From CALKJU01 sp046349355 (GTDB taxonomy: Bacteria > Pseudomonadota > Alphaproteobacteria > Geminicoccales > Geminicoccaceae): DNA of 64,000 bases. The position numbers were made by a program, and so were the translations under genes. Every line of letters begins with the position of its first letter. Positions within the stretch are counted from its first letter, which is position 1. Where the stretch lies: contig JAXMCM010000014.1 of NCBI GenBank assembly GCA_046349355.1, positions 248,001 to 312,000 of the forward strand. Direction: 5' to 3'. Below are positions 27,373 to 36,511 of this stretch, one piece after another. The notes below the pieces were generated by a model. That model saw nothing but the letters and a program-made list of their open reading frames with translations, made no database searches and was not told where the DNA came from.

Positions 27373-27816
27373 CTAGCGGCGGCGCAGCAGCGTCACCAGC
27401 GCGCCGGCCGCCGCCGCGATCAGCACGCTCTGCACCGGCTTGCTCTCGACGGTGCGCTTGAGCTCGTCGAGCGGCGCCAGGGCCGCGGCACGGGTGGCAT
27501 CCCAGGTGGCGGCACCCGGCGGGCGGGTGGCCGGCCGCTCGCCCAGCATCATCCCGACGGCGCAGAGCAGCGCCAGCAGGACGAGGCCGCCGGCAACCAC
27601 GGCGGCACCGGCCGGCGGGCCGTAGCGCTCGGCCAGCGCCATGTAGGCGGCGGCCAGGGCGAACCCGGCGGCGACCAGCAGCAGCAGGACCATGACGGTG
27701 CCCAGCACCGCCCGCATCGCCATGCGCCGGGCCATGGCGCGCGCCGCCTCGCGCTCGCCCGGCAGCAGCTGCATCAGCTGCGGGGCGAGCGAGACCAGCA
27801 GCGGCAGGAACCTCAC
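27373..27816 (-). CDS. YqjE/holin-X-like membrane protein
   Basis: This 147-residue protein has two adjacent membrane helices (about 35-60 and 68-92) and a polar C-terminus ending in a third hydrophobic stretch (VLIAAAAGALVTLLRRR). This shape fits the YqjE or phage holin-like superfamily that accompanies YqjD/ElaB proteins. It overlaps the preceding DUF883-type gene as ATGA. The function is not known; association with the inner membrane is predicted. Confidence 0.7.
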   Translation of the reverse strand: MRFLPLLVSLAPQLMQLLPGEREAARAMARRMAMRAVLGTVMVLLLLVAAGFALAAAYMALAERYGPPAGAAVVAGGLVLLALLCAVGMMLGERPATRPPGAATWDATRAAALAPLDELKRTVESKPVQSVLIAAAAGALVTLLRRR

Positions 27817-28142
27817 CGGCGGCCCCGGAGCGCTCCGAACAGCAGCCCGGCGCCGAACGCCAGCACGACCGCCATCAGCGGCTGCTCCCTGATCCGCCGC
27901 TCGACGTCGGCCAGCTGGGTGCGGCCGGTATCGGCGAGGTTGGCGGCCAGCGCCTCGGCCTCGGCGGTCACCCGGTCGACGGTGGCCTGCCCCTGCGTCG
28001 TGGCCGCGGAGACCGCGCTGAGGCCCAGCGAGCGCACGGTATCGACCAGCTTCTCGAGCTCGGCCCGCACCGCCGCGATATCGCCCTTCAGCTGCTCGAC
28101 GTCAGCCGCCACCGCCTTCTCGCCGCGTCCGCCCTCGGCCAT
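27813..28142 (-). CDS. DUF883 (YqjD/ElaB-like) protein
   Basis: This 109-residue protein has a long amphipathic coiled region (about 10-85, DVEQLKGDIAAVRAELEKLV) and a C-terminal membrane segment with the family ending REQPLMAVVLAFGAGLLFGAL. E. coli YqjD and ElaB are inner-membrane proteins that bind ribosomes in stationary phase. It probably forms a two-gene operon with the YqjE-like gene. Confidence 0.82.
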   Translation of the reverse strand: MAEGGRGEKAVAADVEQLKGDIAAVRAELEKLVDTVRSLGLSAVSAATTQGQATVDRVTAEAEALAANLADTGRTQLADVERRIREQPLMAVVLAFGAGLLFGALRGRR

Positions 28143-28216
28143 CGGCTGTCCTCCAGTTGATCGTGTCGCCAGCGTTCATGTCGGTCGTACCGGGGCCGGC
28201 TGCAATGCCGCCCGGT

Positions 28217-28630
28217 TCAGACCTCGACGACCACGTACTCGCCCTCGACGCTGACCGGGAAGGTCTCGGCGACGTAGGGGCCCTCGACGAGGCGCTGTCC
28301 GGGCTCGACGGCGACGGCGTAGCTCTTCACCCGCAGGCGCCGCGGGTCGCACCAGGACTTGCCGGTGCGCAGGTCGAACTCCCAGCCATGCCACGGGCAG
28401 CGGACGATCTCGCCCTTGCGCTCCAGCCGGTAGTGGCCGGGGCCGTCGGAGCCGACATGGCCGGTGATCTTGCCGGCACACAGGCTGCCGCCCTCGTGCG
28501 GGCAGCGGTCGTAGAGGGCGAACCACTCGCCCTTCGAGTGGAAGACGGCGATCGGCCGGCCCTTGACCTCGACCAGCTTGCTGCTGCCCTCGGGGATCTC
28601 GTCCGTGCGGGCGACGACGTGCCGGCTCAT
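28217..28630 (-). CDS. Rieske (2Fe-2S) domain protein
   Basis: This 137-residue protein is a stand-alone Rieske ferredoxin with both cluster motifs, CPHEGGSL (about residue 43) and CPWHGWEF (about 78). The spacing between them is longer than in most dioxygenase ferredoxins because of the insert KITGHVGSDGPGHYRLERKG. It is the last gene of a three-gene operon with two amidohydrolases, overlapping the previous gene by four bases. It may supply electrons to an oxygenase encoded elsewhere. Confidence 0.9.
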   Translation of the reverse strand: MSRHVVARTDEIPEGSSKLVEVKGRPIAVFHSKGEWFALYDRCPHEGGSLCAGKITGHVGSDGPGHYRLERKGEIVRCPWHGWEFDLRTGKSWCDPRRLRVKSYAVAVEPGQRLVEGPYVAETFPVSVEGEYVVVEV

Positions 28631-29766
28631 GCCCCGAGGCGGTAGAGCTTGCGGGCGTTGCCGGACCAGACCTGGCGCCGGCGCTCGGCCGACAGCGACG
28701 CCGGCAGGGCGCGGCTCGGATCGTCGAAGTCCCAGTGCGGGTAGTCGGTGGCGAACAGCAGCCGGTCCCAGCCGACCGCCTCCATGGTCTCGACGAGGTG
28801 CTCCGGCCGCTCCGGCTCCTCCATCGGCTGGGTGGTGATCCAGATGTGCTCGCGGATGATTTCGGACGGCAGCCGGGTGACGTGCGGGACCTCGGCGCGC
28901 AGCCGCGCCCAGTGCTTGTCGAGGCGCCACATCAGGGGCGGCAGCCAGCCGAAGCCGCCCTCGACGATGATCACCTTGAGGTCCGGGATGCGTTCGAACA
29001 CGCCCTCGAGCACGAGGCTCGCCACCTGGCCCTGGCAGGCGGCCGAGTGGCCGGTCATTTCCTCGAGGTAGTAGGAGGGCCAGCCGCCGCCGCTGACGGG
29101 ATAGCCGCCGAAGCCGAAGACGTGCGCCGCCACCGGCAGGCCGGCGCGGGCGGCGGCCTCGTAGATCGGCCAGTAGCGCTTGCGGCCGAGCGGCTCGGCG
29201 GTGCGGGCGAGGAGCAGGACCTGGGCGAAGGCCGGATCGCCGGCGCGGCGCTCGATCTCGGCGACGGCCGCCGGCGTGTCCTCGTAGGAGACCAGCACCG
29301 AGGCGCGCAGCCGCGGCTCCGGGCGGACCCAGGATTCCTTCTGCCACTCGTTGCAGGCCGCGCACATGGCGGTCGTGAAGTCGACGTTCTGGTCGCCCTG
29401 GGCGGTCGGGTAGAGCGGATTGAGGATCGCGGTCTCGATCCCGCAGGCGTCGAGATAGTGCCGGCGCATGAAGGCGAGGTCGCTGCCCGGTACGGCACCG
29501 TCCGGCGCCCAGGAGTCGCGCCGGGCGGCGCGCGGCTGGGCCTTGGGATAGGGCTCGCTCATCACGAAGCCGTGCCGCGGGCGCAGGCCGTAGCGCTGCA
29601 GGCGTTCCCACCAGCGCTTCTCGAGATAGGGCTTCAGCTCGGCGAGGCTCTTCACCGTCGGGTGGACGTCGCAATCGATGACGGCGGGCTTCGCCGGGCT
29701 GACCGTCGCGCGATCCGGGCCCTCGGCGGTGTCGACGCTCGTCCGATCCAGGGTGTCCAGGGTCAT
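28627..29766 (-). CDS. Amidohydrolase family 2 protein (copy B)
   Basis: This 379-residue TIM-barrel metal-dependent hydrolase or decarboxylase is of the ACMSD/amidohydrolase-2 type. It has VIDCDVHPTV near residue 30, the barrel segment LPVAAHVFGFGGYP, IIVEGGFGWLPPLMWRLDKHW near 270, and the C-terminal LFATDYPHWDFDDPS with the metal Asp. It is a paralogue of the gene before it and overlaps both neighbours by four bases. The substrate is unknown; this family often acts on aromatic-derived acids. Confidence 0.88.
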   Translation of the reverse strand: MTLDTLDRTSVDTAEGPDRATVSPAKPAVIDCDVHPTVKSLAELKPYLEKRWWERLQRYGLRPRHGFVMSEPYPKAQPRAARRDSWAPDGAVPGSDLAFMRRHYLDACGIETAILNPLYPTAQGDQNVDFTTAMCAACNEWQKESWVRPEPRLRASVLVSYEDTPAAVAEIERRAGDPAFAQVLLLARTAEPLGRKRYWPIYEAAARAGLPVAAHVFGFGGYPVSGGGWPSYYLEEMTGHSAACQGQVASLVLEGVFERIPDLKVIIVEGGFGWLPPLMWRLDKHWARLRAEVPHVTRLPSEIIREHIWITTQPMEEPERPEHLVETMEAVGWDRLLFATDYPHWDFDDPSRALPASLSAERRRQVWSGNARKLYRLGA

Positions 29767-30827
29767 GCCGGGCCTCCCAGCCGGGCATAGGTCGCCCGGG
29801 GATTCTCCACCATCATCTTGTACTGCAACGCGGGCGACAGCGCATCCGGGACGATGGCGTCGCCGTCGAACTGCCAGTGCGGGTAGTCGGAGGAGAACAG
29901 CAGCATCGCGTCCGAGCCGATCTGGTCGGTGAAGCGCTCGACCTGGCCCGGGCCCGGCGGCGCGTCGAACGGCTGCAGGGTCAGGCGCAGATGGTCGCGG
30001 GCGATCTCGATCGGCGGCCGGTCGACCCACGGCACCTCGATGCGCAGGCCGCGCCAGATCTTCGACAGCCGCCACAGGAACGGCACCAGCCAGGTCACGC
30101 CGGACTCGGCGAGCACGACCTTGAGGTTGGGAAACTTCGCGAAGACGCCGTGGGTGATCAGGCTGGCGACCGCCGCCTGGAAGCCCTGCGCCTGGTCGAC
30201 ATAGTCCTCGACGTGCCAGCTGGGCCAGCCGGAGGCGGTCACCGGGTGGCGGTAGCTGCTGCCGAGGTGGAGGCAGACCGGCAGGCCGTGCCGCTCGGCG
30301 GCGCGGTAGATCGGCCAGTGGTAGCTCTTGCCGAGCGGCAGGTCGCCCATGGCCAGCAGCAGCACCTGGACGAAGCGGCGGTCCGGGGCCAGCCGCTCGA
30401 TCTCGTCGACGGCGAGCTCGGGGTTCTGCACGGGCACGACGATGGCGGCGCGCAGGCGCGGCTCCTTCGCCAGCCATTCCGCCGCGATCCAGTCGTTGAC
30501 CGCGGTGGCGAACGCCGCCGCCAGCCGCTCGTCATTGATCAGCTGGACGCCATAGAGGCAGTTGCAGATGGCGGTCGCGGCACCCCAGCGGTCGAGCAGG
30601 TCCCGGCGGATGGCGCCGACCTCCTCGGCACCGCGGCCGGTCGGCGACGTCCATTCGGGACGGGCGTTGATCGCGGCACCCGGCGGAAAGCTGCGGTTCT
30701 CGAAGCCCTCGATGCCGCGGACCTCGACCATCTCCTGCCAGTACGGATCGAGGTAGGGGACGAGTGCCCGCACCGACGGCACCATGGGATGGACGTCGCA
30801 GTCGATCGCCCCCTCGGCCGCCCTCAC
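29763..30827 (-). CDS. Amidohydrolase family 2 protein (copy A)
   Basis: This 354-residue protein is similar in plan to copy B: AIDCDVHPMVPS at the N-terminus, YHWPIYRAAERHGLPVCLHLG, VVLAESGVTWLVPFLWRLSK, and LLFSSDYPHWQFDGD at the C-terminus. A GTG start at 30827 is used, since no ATG lies before the metal motif. It is the first gene of the operon. Pairs of such amidohydrolases may form heteromers, but this is inference. Confidence 0.87.
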   Translation of the reverse strand: MRAAEGAIDCDVHPMVPSVRALVPYLDPYWQEMVEVRGIEGFENRSFPPGAAINARPEWTSPTGRGAEEVGAIRRDLLDRWGAATAICNCLYGVQLINDERLAAAFATAVNDWIAAEWLAKEPRLRAAIVVPVQNPELAVDEIERLAPDRRFVQVLLLAMGDLPLGKSYHWPIYRAAERHGLPVCLHLGSSYRHPVTASGWPSWHVEDYVDQAQGFQAAVASLITHGVFAKFPNLKVVLAESGVTWLVPFLWRLSKIWRGLRIEVPWVDRPPIEIARDHLRLTLQPFDAPPGPGQVERFTDQIGSDAMLLFSSDYPHWQFDGDAIVPDALSPALQYKMMVENPRATYARLGGPA

Positions 30828-30942
30828 CGCCGCCGCCCCGCGTTCACCGACCGGCCTCCCTCTGCCCCGGCCCCGAGAATAGCGGGAGCGCCAGCGGCGG
30901 TGGAGGGGCCGCGGCGCGGATCAGGCCCGCCGCGGCCGCGGG

Positions 30943-31290
30943 TCAGCCGTCGAGGCTGACGACGCTGCCCCGGCCGGCATCGTAGGTGCAGGTGACGTCG
31001 CGCTCGTCGCCGTCGCCCTGCCGCACCCGCATCTCGACCTCCATGTTGTTCTGGCCCGACGATTCGGCGCGGTCGCTTTCCAGCACCCGCCAGCCGCGCT
31101 CGCGGACCTCGTCCATGCAGGCGGCGACGGCATTGCCGCGCTCGGACCGCGTGCTGCCGGCGCTGCCGCCGTCGTTGTCGTTGCGGCCGAGGATCCGGTC
31201 GACATCGTTGCCGGAGCAGGCGGCGAGCAGACCGGCGAGCAGCAGCAGCGCGGCGAGACGCGCCGTTCCGGCGGCAGAGCGGTGGGACAT
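30943..31290 (-). CDS. Small lipoprotein of unknown function
   Basis: This 115-residue product has a lipoprotein signal (LAALLLLAGLLAAC). A polar mature part with an Asn/Asp/Gly/Ser linker and two cysteines (VAACMDEVRERGWRV and VTCTYDAGRGSVVSL) suggests one disulfide. I do not recognise the family. It has no operon partners; its upstream region and the space down to the terC end (213 bases) contain no further gene. Confidence 0.7.
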   Translation of the reverse strand: MSHRSAAGTARLAALLLLAGLLAACSGNDVDRILGRNDNDGGSAGSTRSERGNAVAACMDEVRERGWRVLESDRAESSGQNNMEVEMRVRQGDGDERDVTCTYDAGRGSVVSLDG

Positions 31291-31503
31291 GGCTGGACTC
31301 CTGACCTCGTGGTCAGGTCAAACAGGATGCGTCGAGGTGCGTTCCGCCGCTTCGGCGGCGAACGCCGATCGCGCGAACTTCCGGATGCACCCGGCTTCCC
31401 CCGCGACCGCCGCCCCGATCGGCCGAGTTCCGCTTCCGACGGGCGATCGCGCTCGAGAGACGCGCGATCCCGCACCATGGCCCGGCGACGCCCGCCAGCC
31501 CGT

Positions 31504-32490
31504 CTACAGACCGTGCACCTTGGCCTCGCCCCGGGTCTTCCACAGCGAGTAGACGATTCCGAGCGCGATCAGCGCGAAGGTGACGCCGAGGCTGAGGACC
31601 GGCGGGAACTTGGCGCCGCCGAGGATGAAGTCGCTGACGAAGATCTTGGCGCCGATGAACACGAGAACCGCCGCCAGCGCGTACTTCAGGTAGTGGAAGC
31701 GGTGCACCATCGCCGCCAGCGCGAAGTAGAGCGCGCGCAGGCCGAGGATGGCCATGATGTTCGAGGTGTAGACGATGAAGGTGTCGGTGGTGATGGCGAA
31801 GATCGCCGGCACGCTGTCGACGGCGAAGACGAGGTCGGCGAGGTTGATCACCACCAGCGCCAGGAACAGGGGCGTGGCCGAGGTCACGAGCTTGCCGGTC
31901 TTCGGGTCGGCGGTGCGCACGAAGAAGTGCTGGCCGTGCAGCTCCCGGGTGACCGGCATGTGCCGCGAGATGAACCGCACCGCCGGATTGTTGGCCACGT
32001 CCATCGGCTCGTCGCCGGCGAAGAACATCTTGATGCCGGTGAAGATCAGGAAGGCCGCGAACAGGTAGAGCACCCAGTAGGCCTCGTTCACCAGCGCCGC
32101 GCCGCCGGCGATCATCAGGCCGCGCAGCACGATCACGGCGATGATGCCCCAGAGCAGCGCCCGGTACTGGTACTTCGCCGGGATGGCGAAGTAGGTGAAG
32201 ATGAGGCTGATGACGAAGACGTTGTCGATCGACAGCGCCTTCTCGATGAAGAAGCCGGTGTAGTACTGCATGCCGGGCTCGGCGCCCCGGGAATGCCAGA
32301 TCCACGCCCCGAACAGCAGCGCGATGCCGATGTAGAAGGCCGACAGCTTGAGGCTTTCGGCAATCCCCATCTCCCGGTCTTCCTTGTGCAGGACACCGAG
32401 ATCGAAGGCGGTCAGGGCGACGACCAGGAGCAGGAAGGACAGCCAGAACCAGACGGGCGTCCCGAGCCAATCGGCGAACAGGAATTCCAT
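31504..32490 (-). CDS. TerC/Alx family integral membrane protein
   Basis: This 328-residue protein has about nine membrane helices and the TerC signature residues FIEKALSIDNVFVISLIF and NLADLVFAVDSVPAIFAIT. E. coli Alx and related TerC proteins take part in manganese export or metalation of exported proteins, and some give tellurite resistance. A cytoplasmic loop (ISRHMPVTRELHGQHFFVR) is as in Alx. A degraded universal stress protein gene lies upstream. Confidence 0.93.
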   Translation of the reverse strand: MEFLFADWLGTPVWFWLSFLLLVVALTAFDLGVLHKEDREMGIAESLKLSAFYIGIALLFGAWIWHSRGAEPGMQYYTGFFIEKALSIDNVFVISLIFTYFAIPAKYQYRALLWGIIAVIVLRGLMIAGGAALVNEAYWVLYLFAAFLIFTGIKMFFAGDEPMDVANNPAVRFISRHMPVTRELHGQHFFVRTADPKTGKLVTSATPLFLALVVINLADLVFAVDSVPAIFAITTDTFIVYTSNIMAILGLRALYFALAAMVHRFHYLKYALAAVLVFIGAKIFVSDFILGGAKFPPVLSLGVTFALIALGIVYSLWKTRGEAKVHGL

Positions 32491-32559
32491 GGATTCTCTC
32501 GCTCAAGGACGGGTTGCGAAATCGGCCGGGCCGCGGGCTGGCGCCTCGCGGCCTCGGGC

Positions 32560-33171
32560 TCAATGGGAGATCAGGGTCGGCAGCCGCGCGGCCAGGATGC
32601 TGCGCGTGGCACCGCCGAGGACGAAGTCGCGGAACCGGGAATGACCGAAACCGCCCATCACCAGGAGGTCGGCGCGACGTTCTGCGGCTGCGGCGTTGAT
32701 CGCGTCGCCGATGTCGCGGCTGCCACGCTCGACCTGCCCGTAGCCGACGCCACGGTGCGGACGCGACCAGCACGTCGTCGGGCGACCGCAAGATGCCTCG
32801 CCGCCGACCGACTGCGCGCCCCAGGAAGGGCGCGCGTCGGCACGCGCGGGCCGCGGCCGCGCCCATCGTCGGCTTCTCCGGCGAAACGCTGAAAGATCAG
32901 GTCGAGCTTGCGGGAACACCGCGATGTCGGCCACGTGCGCGGTCGGCGGCGATCGTCGGCATCGCTCGGTGATCATCCGATGCGCCGCCTGGCGCACATC
33001 GAGCCCCCGTGCCCGGGCTCCCGGCTCGCGGGCGTCACGACGTCCAGGTCAGCACCAGCGCCTCGAGACGGGCGTCGAACGCGCGGGCGAGGCCGATGGC
33101 GTAGGGTGGAGCGCCCCGGGCCGGATCGAGGTCTCGGCGGCGGCATGCAGGAAGATGGTCCGGATGGTCAT
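32560..33171 (-). pseudogene. Degraded universal stress protein (UspA family)
   Basis: The two ends are recognisable but the middle is broken in several frames. The start (MTIRTIFLHAAAETS) continues in another frame as YAIGLARAFDARLEALVL, a UspA N-terminus. The end AAAERRADLLVMGGFGHSRFRDFVLGG plus LPTLISH is a classic UspA C-terminal nucleotide-binding motif. At least two frame changes and a stop near 33035 separate them. It could be a true pseudogene or a patch of poor sequence, given the other frameshifts in this window. Confidence 0.65.
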
Positions 33172-33548
33172 GGCTGCTCTCGTCTGGCGGAGATCGTCGC
33201 CGGCCAGCGCCGCCATGCACGGAACAAGGGGTGGCGATGCGCCGCTTTCAATCGCAAGCGATGCGCCGTATTCTTCGGCGAAGGTACGCCGGACTGTGGC
33301 CTCGGAGGACGCAGGCCATGCGCGATCTTCCGATGCGACATCACGCACGCTCGTCAGAGGGCCCGGCCCGCTCGGCACATGTGAACTGCGCACCCCGCTT
33401 TCAATGCGCCGACGTGGACACGGCAGCGACTGTGGCCCCGGCGCCGCAGGCGACATGGCCGATGTAATACGGTTCCGAGTGCAGCGCGGCTCGCCGGCGA
33501 CGGTGCGCACGCCAGAATCGAAGCGTCGAGCAGGTTCAAGCGCGGAGG
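33172..33548. other. Gene-free stretch of about 380 bases
   Basis: No coding sequence, RNA gene or strong hairpin could be supported here. It separates the degraded uspA from tRNA-Ser, and the open frames present look like random GC-rich readings. Confidence 0.5.
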
Positions 33549-33636
33549 CGGAGGGAGCGGGATTCGAACCCGCGAGGGGCTGTTAACCCCTACACACTTT
33601 CCAGGCGTGCGCCTTCGACCGCTCGGCCATCCCTCC
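33549..33636 (-). tRNA. tRNA-Ser (GGA)
   Basis: The 88-base RNA starts GGAGGGATGGCCGAGCGG and ends with the matching acceptor strand TCCCTCC plus G. The T arm CGGGTTCGAATCCCG is perfect. The anticodon loop CTGGAAA gives GGA, reading UCC and UCU. The long variable arm (AGGGG/CCCCT) is the class II feature of Ser tRNAs. CCA is not encoded. Confidence 0.97.
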
Positions 33637-33747
33637 GTGGGCGGCGCCGTCTTAGCGACGGGGCCAAGGTCCCGCAACATGGTTGCCGTCACGGCGCGCC
33701 TCGGCCAAGCTGCGCCGCGTCGCGGTTGATGGAAACGGGAGTTCGGC

Positions 33748-34050
33748 TTGCGCCGCTTCGGCTTCGGGCTCGGCGTGCTTCTGCTCGTGTTCGCCGCCGC
33801 GACCGGCTTCGCACAGCTCTTGGCGCTGGCGACCGGCACCACGGTCACCCCGGTGACGCTGGGCTCGCTGTGGGCCGGGGTCAGTGCCAACAGCCTCGTC
33901 GGCTTCCAGGCGCTGGTCGAGAAGTCGATCAGCCCGGCGCTCTGGGTTCCGGTGGTGTGGATCCTGCTGCTGCCGGCCTGGGTCACCTTCGGCGTGCCCG
34001 GGCTGCTACTCGTCCTGCTCTGCCGGCGGCGCGGCCGCGGCTTCGACTGA
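33748..34050 (+). CDS. Small two-helix membrane protein
   Basis: This 100-residue protein has two hydrophobic segments (about 5-30 and 66-92) joined by a polar loop and ends in a basic tail (CRRRGRGFD). I do not recognise the family. The TTG start at 33748 is supported by CGGGAG six bases before it; no ATG exists in frame before the first helix. The stop lies 10 bases before galM, so it may be cotranscribed. Confidence 0.6.
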   Translation: MRRFGFGLGVLLLVFAAATGFAQLLALATGTTVTPVTLGSLWAGVSANSLVGFQALVEKSISPALWVPVVWILLLPAWVTFGVPGLLLVLLCRRRGRGFD

Positions 34051-34060
34051 GGACCTGCGC

Positions 34061-35126
34061 ATGACGGACGCCCTCACCCGCCGCAGCTTCGGCACGCTGC
34101 CCGACGGCCGCGCGGTCGAGCTGCTGCGCCTTGCCGGCCATGGCGGCTTTGCCGTCGAGATCCTGACCTGGGGCGGCATCGTCCATCGCATCGACGCGCC
34201 GGACCGGGCCGGGCAGCTCGCCGATGTCGTCCTGAGCCGGGGAACGCTGGCCGACTATCTCGCCCGCAACCCGCACTTCGGGCACGATCACCGGCCGCTT
34301 CGCCAACCGCATCGCCGACGGCCGGTTCACGCTGGACGGCACCGCATACCAGCTGGCCCAGAACAACCCGCCGGCGCACCTGCACGGGGGTCCGACCGGC
34401 TTCGACAAGCGGCTGTGGACGGTGGCGGCCGCCGACGCCGGCGTTCCTTCCGTGACCCTGACCTACCGCAGTGCCGACGGCGAGGAGGGCTATCCGGGCC
34501 AGCTCGACGTCGCCGTCACCTACGCCATCGACGACGGCAACACGCTGCGCATCGACTATGCCGCGACGACGGACAAGGCGACCGTCCTCAACCTGACCAA
34601 CCATGCCTACTTCAACCTCGCCGGCGAGGGCAGCGGCGACGTCCTCGACCACGAGCTGCAGCTGTTCGCCGGACGCTACCTGCCGACCGACAAGCACTCG
34701 ATCCCGCTGGGCGAGCTCGCCCCGGTCGCCGGCACGCCGTTCGACTTCCGCACGCCGGTGGCGCTGGGGGCGCGCATCCGCGAGGCGCATCCGCAGCTGC
34801 TGCTGGCGCGCGGCTACGACCAGTGCTGGGTGATCGACCGCAAGGCGGGCGAGCCGGCGAGCCTCGCCGCCCGGGTCCGCGAGCCCGTTTCCGGTCGCGT
34901 GCTCGAGGTGCTGACCACCGAGCCGGGCGTGCAGCTCTACACGGCCAACCACCTGCTCGGCGACATCGTCGGCAAGAGCGGGCGCGCCTACCGGCAGGCC
35001 GACGGGTTCTGCCTGGAGACCCAGCATTTCCCGGACAGCCCGAACCGGCCCGAGTTCCCGACGACCGTGCTGCGGCCGGGCGAGCGCTTCGCCAGCCGCA
35101 CCGCCTTCCGCTTCCTCGCGACATGA
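34061..35126 (+). CDS. galM: Aldose 1-epimerase (galactose mutarotase), apparent frameshift
   Basis: GalM interconverts the anomers of hexoses. The N-terminal part has VEILTWGGIVHRIDAPDR, then NPHFG. The frame should continue as TITGRFANRIADGRF and LHGGPTGFDKRLW, but this lies one frame over. A single extra G at 34280-34282 explains the break. After it, NLTNHAYFNLAGEG (conserved His), a C-terminal GVQLYTANHL and CLETQHFPDSPN with the catalytic Glu region are intact. The stop overlaps the next start as ATGA. Confidence 0.9.
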
Positions 35127-35614
35127 ACCGGCGGATCGCCGCCGGCATGGCGACGCTGCTGCTCGCCGGCTGCGCCGGCGACGACCGGCCGGTCGACGCG
35201 GGAGGCGACCTTGCCGACATCGCCGGCAAGCGCTGGACGGTCAGCCTGGTCGAGCCGATCGAGCCGGGTGGCCCGGCCTGGCCGTCGACCGGGGCGGACC
35301 TGCTGATCGACGCGGCGAGCCGCAGGGCCGCCGGCACCACCGGCTGCAACCGCTGGACCGCCGGCCTCGACACCGACGGGCCCGGGACCTTGCGGCTGCA
35401 GGGGATCGCCTCGACCTTCATGTACTGCGCCGAGCCGCACGGGATCATGGAGCGCGAGCGCGAGCTGCTGACGGCGCTGGCGGCCGTCGGTTCCTACCGG
35501 CTGAGCGGCGGCAACCTCGTGCTCGAGGGCGACGGCGGCACCAGCATCCGCCTCGAACGCGGCAGCCCGGCCGACGCGCCGCGCGTGGCCGAGGCCAGCG
35601 GAGGCGAGCCTTGA
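35123..35614 (+). CDS. META domain lipoprotein (copy 1)
   Basis: This 163-residue protein has a lipobox (TLLLAGC) and a META/HslJ-like domain: GKRWTVSLVEPI, then AAGTTGCNRWTAGL, STFMYCAEPHGIMERERELL and YRLSGGNLVLEG. HslJ-like proteins are small envelope proteins of uncertain role. It overlaps galM at its start and the next lipoprotein at its end (TTGA). A second META lipoprotein lies 1.4 kb downstream. Confidence 0.82.
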   Translation: MNRRIAAGMATLLLAGCAGDDRPVDAGGDLADIAGKRWTVSLVEPIEPGGPAWPSTGADLLIDAASRRAAGTTGCNRWTAGLDTDGPGTLRLQGIASTFMYCAEPHGIMERERELLTALAAVGSYRLSGGNLVLEGDGGTSIRLERGSPADAPRVAEASGGEP

Positions 35615-36013
35615 GCGTCACCCGGGTCGGGCAGCGACAGCGGCGGTACGGACTGCTCCCGATGGCGCTGGCCCTGGGCTCGCTGGCCGCCTGCGCCGGC
35701 GGGCCGGCCGACGACGGCGCGCTCGCCGCCTATCCGGGTGCCGAGGAGCAGATCCGCGACTTCTACGATGCCAACGCCATCGAGGGCGACGGACGCTGCC
35801 GAGGAGGTGGTCCTGGCGTCGATCCTGGGCGCCGAGGTGGTGAGCCAGGAGGCGGCGCGGATCACCTTCAGGGTCAACTACCGCTTCCTGCCGGCGGCCG
35901 AGGTCAACGCGGTGACGCAGGAGTGCACCGGCTTCGCCGAGCGCCGCTTCATGTTCGACAGGGACGGCGAGACGCTGGTGCTGACGGGCATGAGCGGCGA
36001 CCAGGGCGGCTGA
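35611..36013 (+). CDS. Small lipoprotein, family L copy 1 (apparent frameshift)
   Basis: The protein has a lipoprotein signal (LALGSLAACAGG) and YPGAEEQIRDFYDANA. After GRC the frame breaks. The rest, EEVVLASILGAEVVSQEAAR, FRVNYRFLPAAEV and CTGFAERRFMFDRDGETLVL, is in a neighbouring frame, consistent with one extra C near 35802. It aligns throughout with the next gene (YPGIQQQIINFYDDNA, FAVNYDF, CEGFGTRIFTF), so the two are tandem paralogues. TTG at 35611 overlaps the META stop. The family is unknown to me. Confidence 0.65.
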
Positions 36014-36087
36014 GCGGCAGCGTGGCAGGCGTTGCCGAGGCCCCTTGGCAGACCTAGTCTCGGCCTTGACCGCTCGGGGAGGTGAGC

Positions 36088-36510
36088 ATGCGCGGACTTC
36101 GAATTCTCCTGGCCGGCGGCGGCCTGCTGGCGCTGGGCGCCTGTGCCGCCGAGCAGGCCAACAATGCCGTGCTGAGCCAGTACCCGGGCATCCAGCAGCA
36201 GATCATCAACTTCTACGACGACAACGCCACCGAGGACGACTGGACCTGCACCGAGGTCGACATGCTGGCGATCGCCAAGATCCAGGTCGCCCAGCAGGAT
36301 GCCGACTCGATCTCGTTCGCGGTCAACTACGACTTCCAGCCCGAGGACGGGATCACGGTGTCCGGTCCGGGCTGCGAGGGCTTCGGCACCCGCATCTTCA
36401 CCTTCGGCAAGGGCAGCGGCGGCGGCGATCTTCAGAGCATGAGCGGCCCGCAGCGCAAGCCGGCGTCGAGCAAGCCCTGTCGACCGTACCACCCCTGTCC
36501 GGATCGCAAC
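36088..36510 (+). CDS. Small lipoprotein, family L copy 2 (end uncertain)
   Basis: A lipobox (LLALGAC) is followed by SQYPGIQQQIINFYDDNATE, DDWTCTEVDMLAIAKIQVAQ and CEGFGTRIFTFGKGSG. Similarity to copy 1 ends near 36456. The raw frame has no stop there and runs on to 37023, fusing it to the META protein. Because the META protein has its own lipoprotein signal in another frame, I think a base error removed the stop of this gene. The ATG at 36088 has GGGGAGG upstream. Confidence 0.6.
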
Positions 36511-36511
36511 G

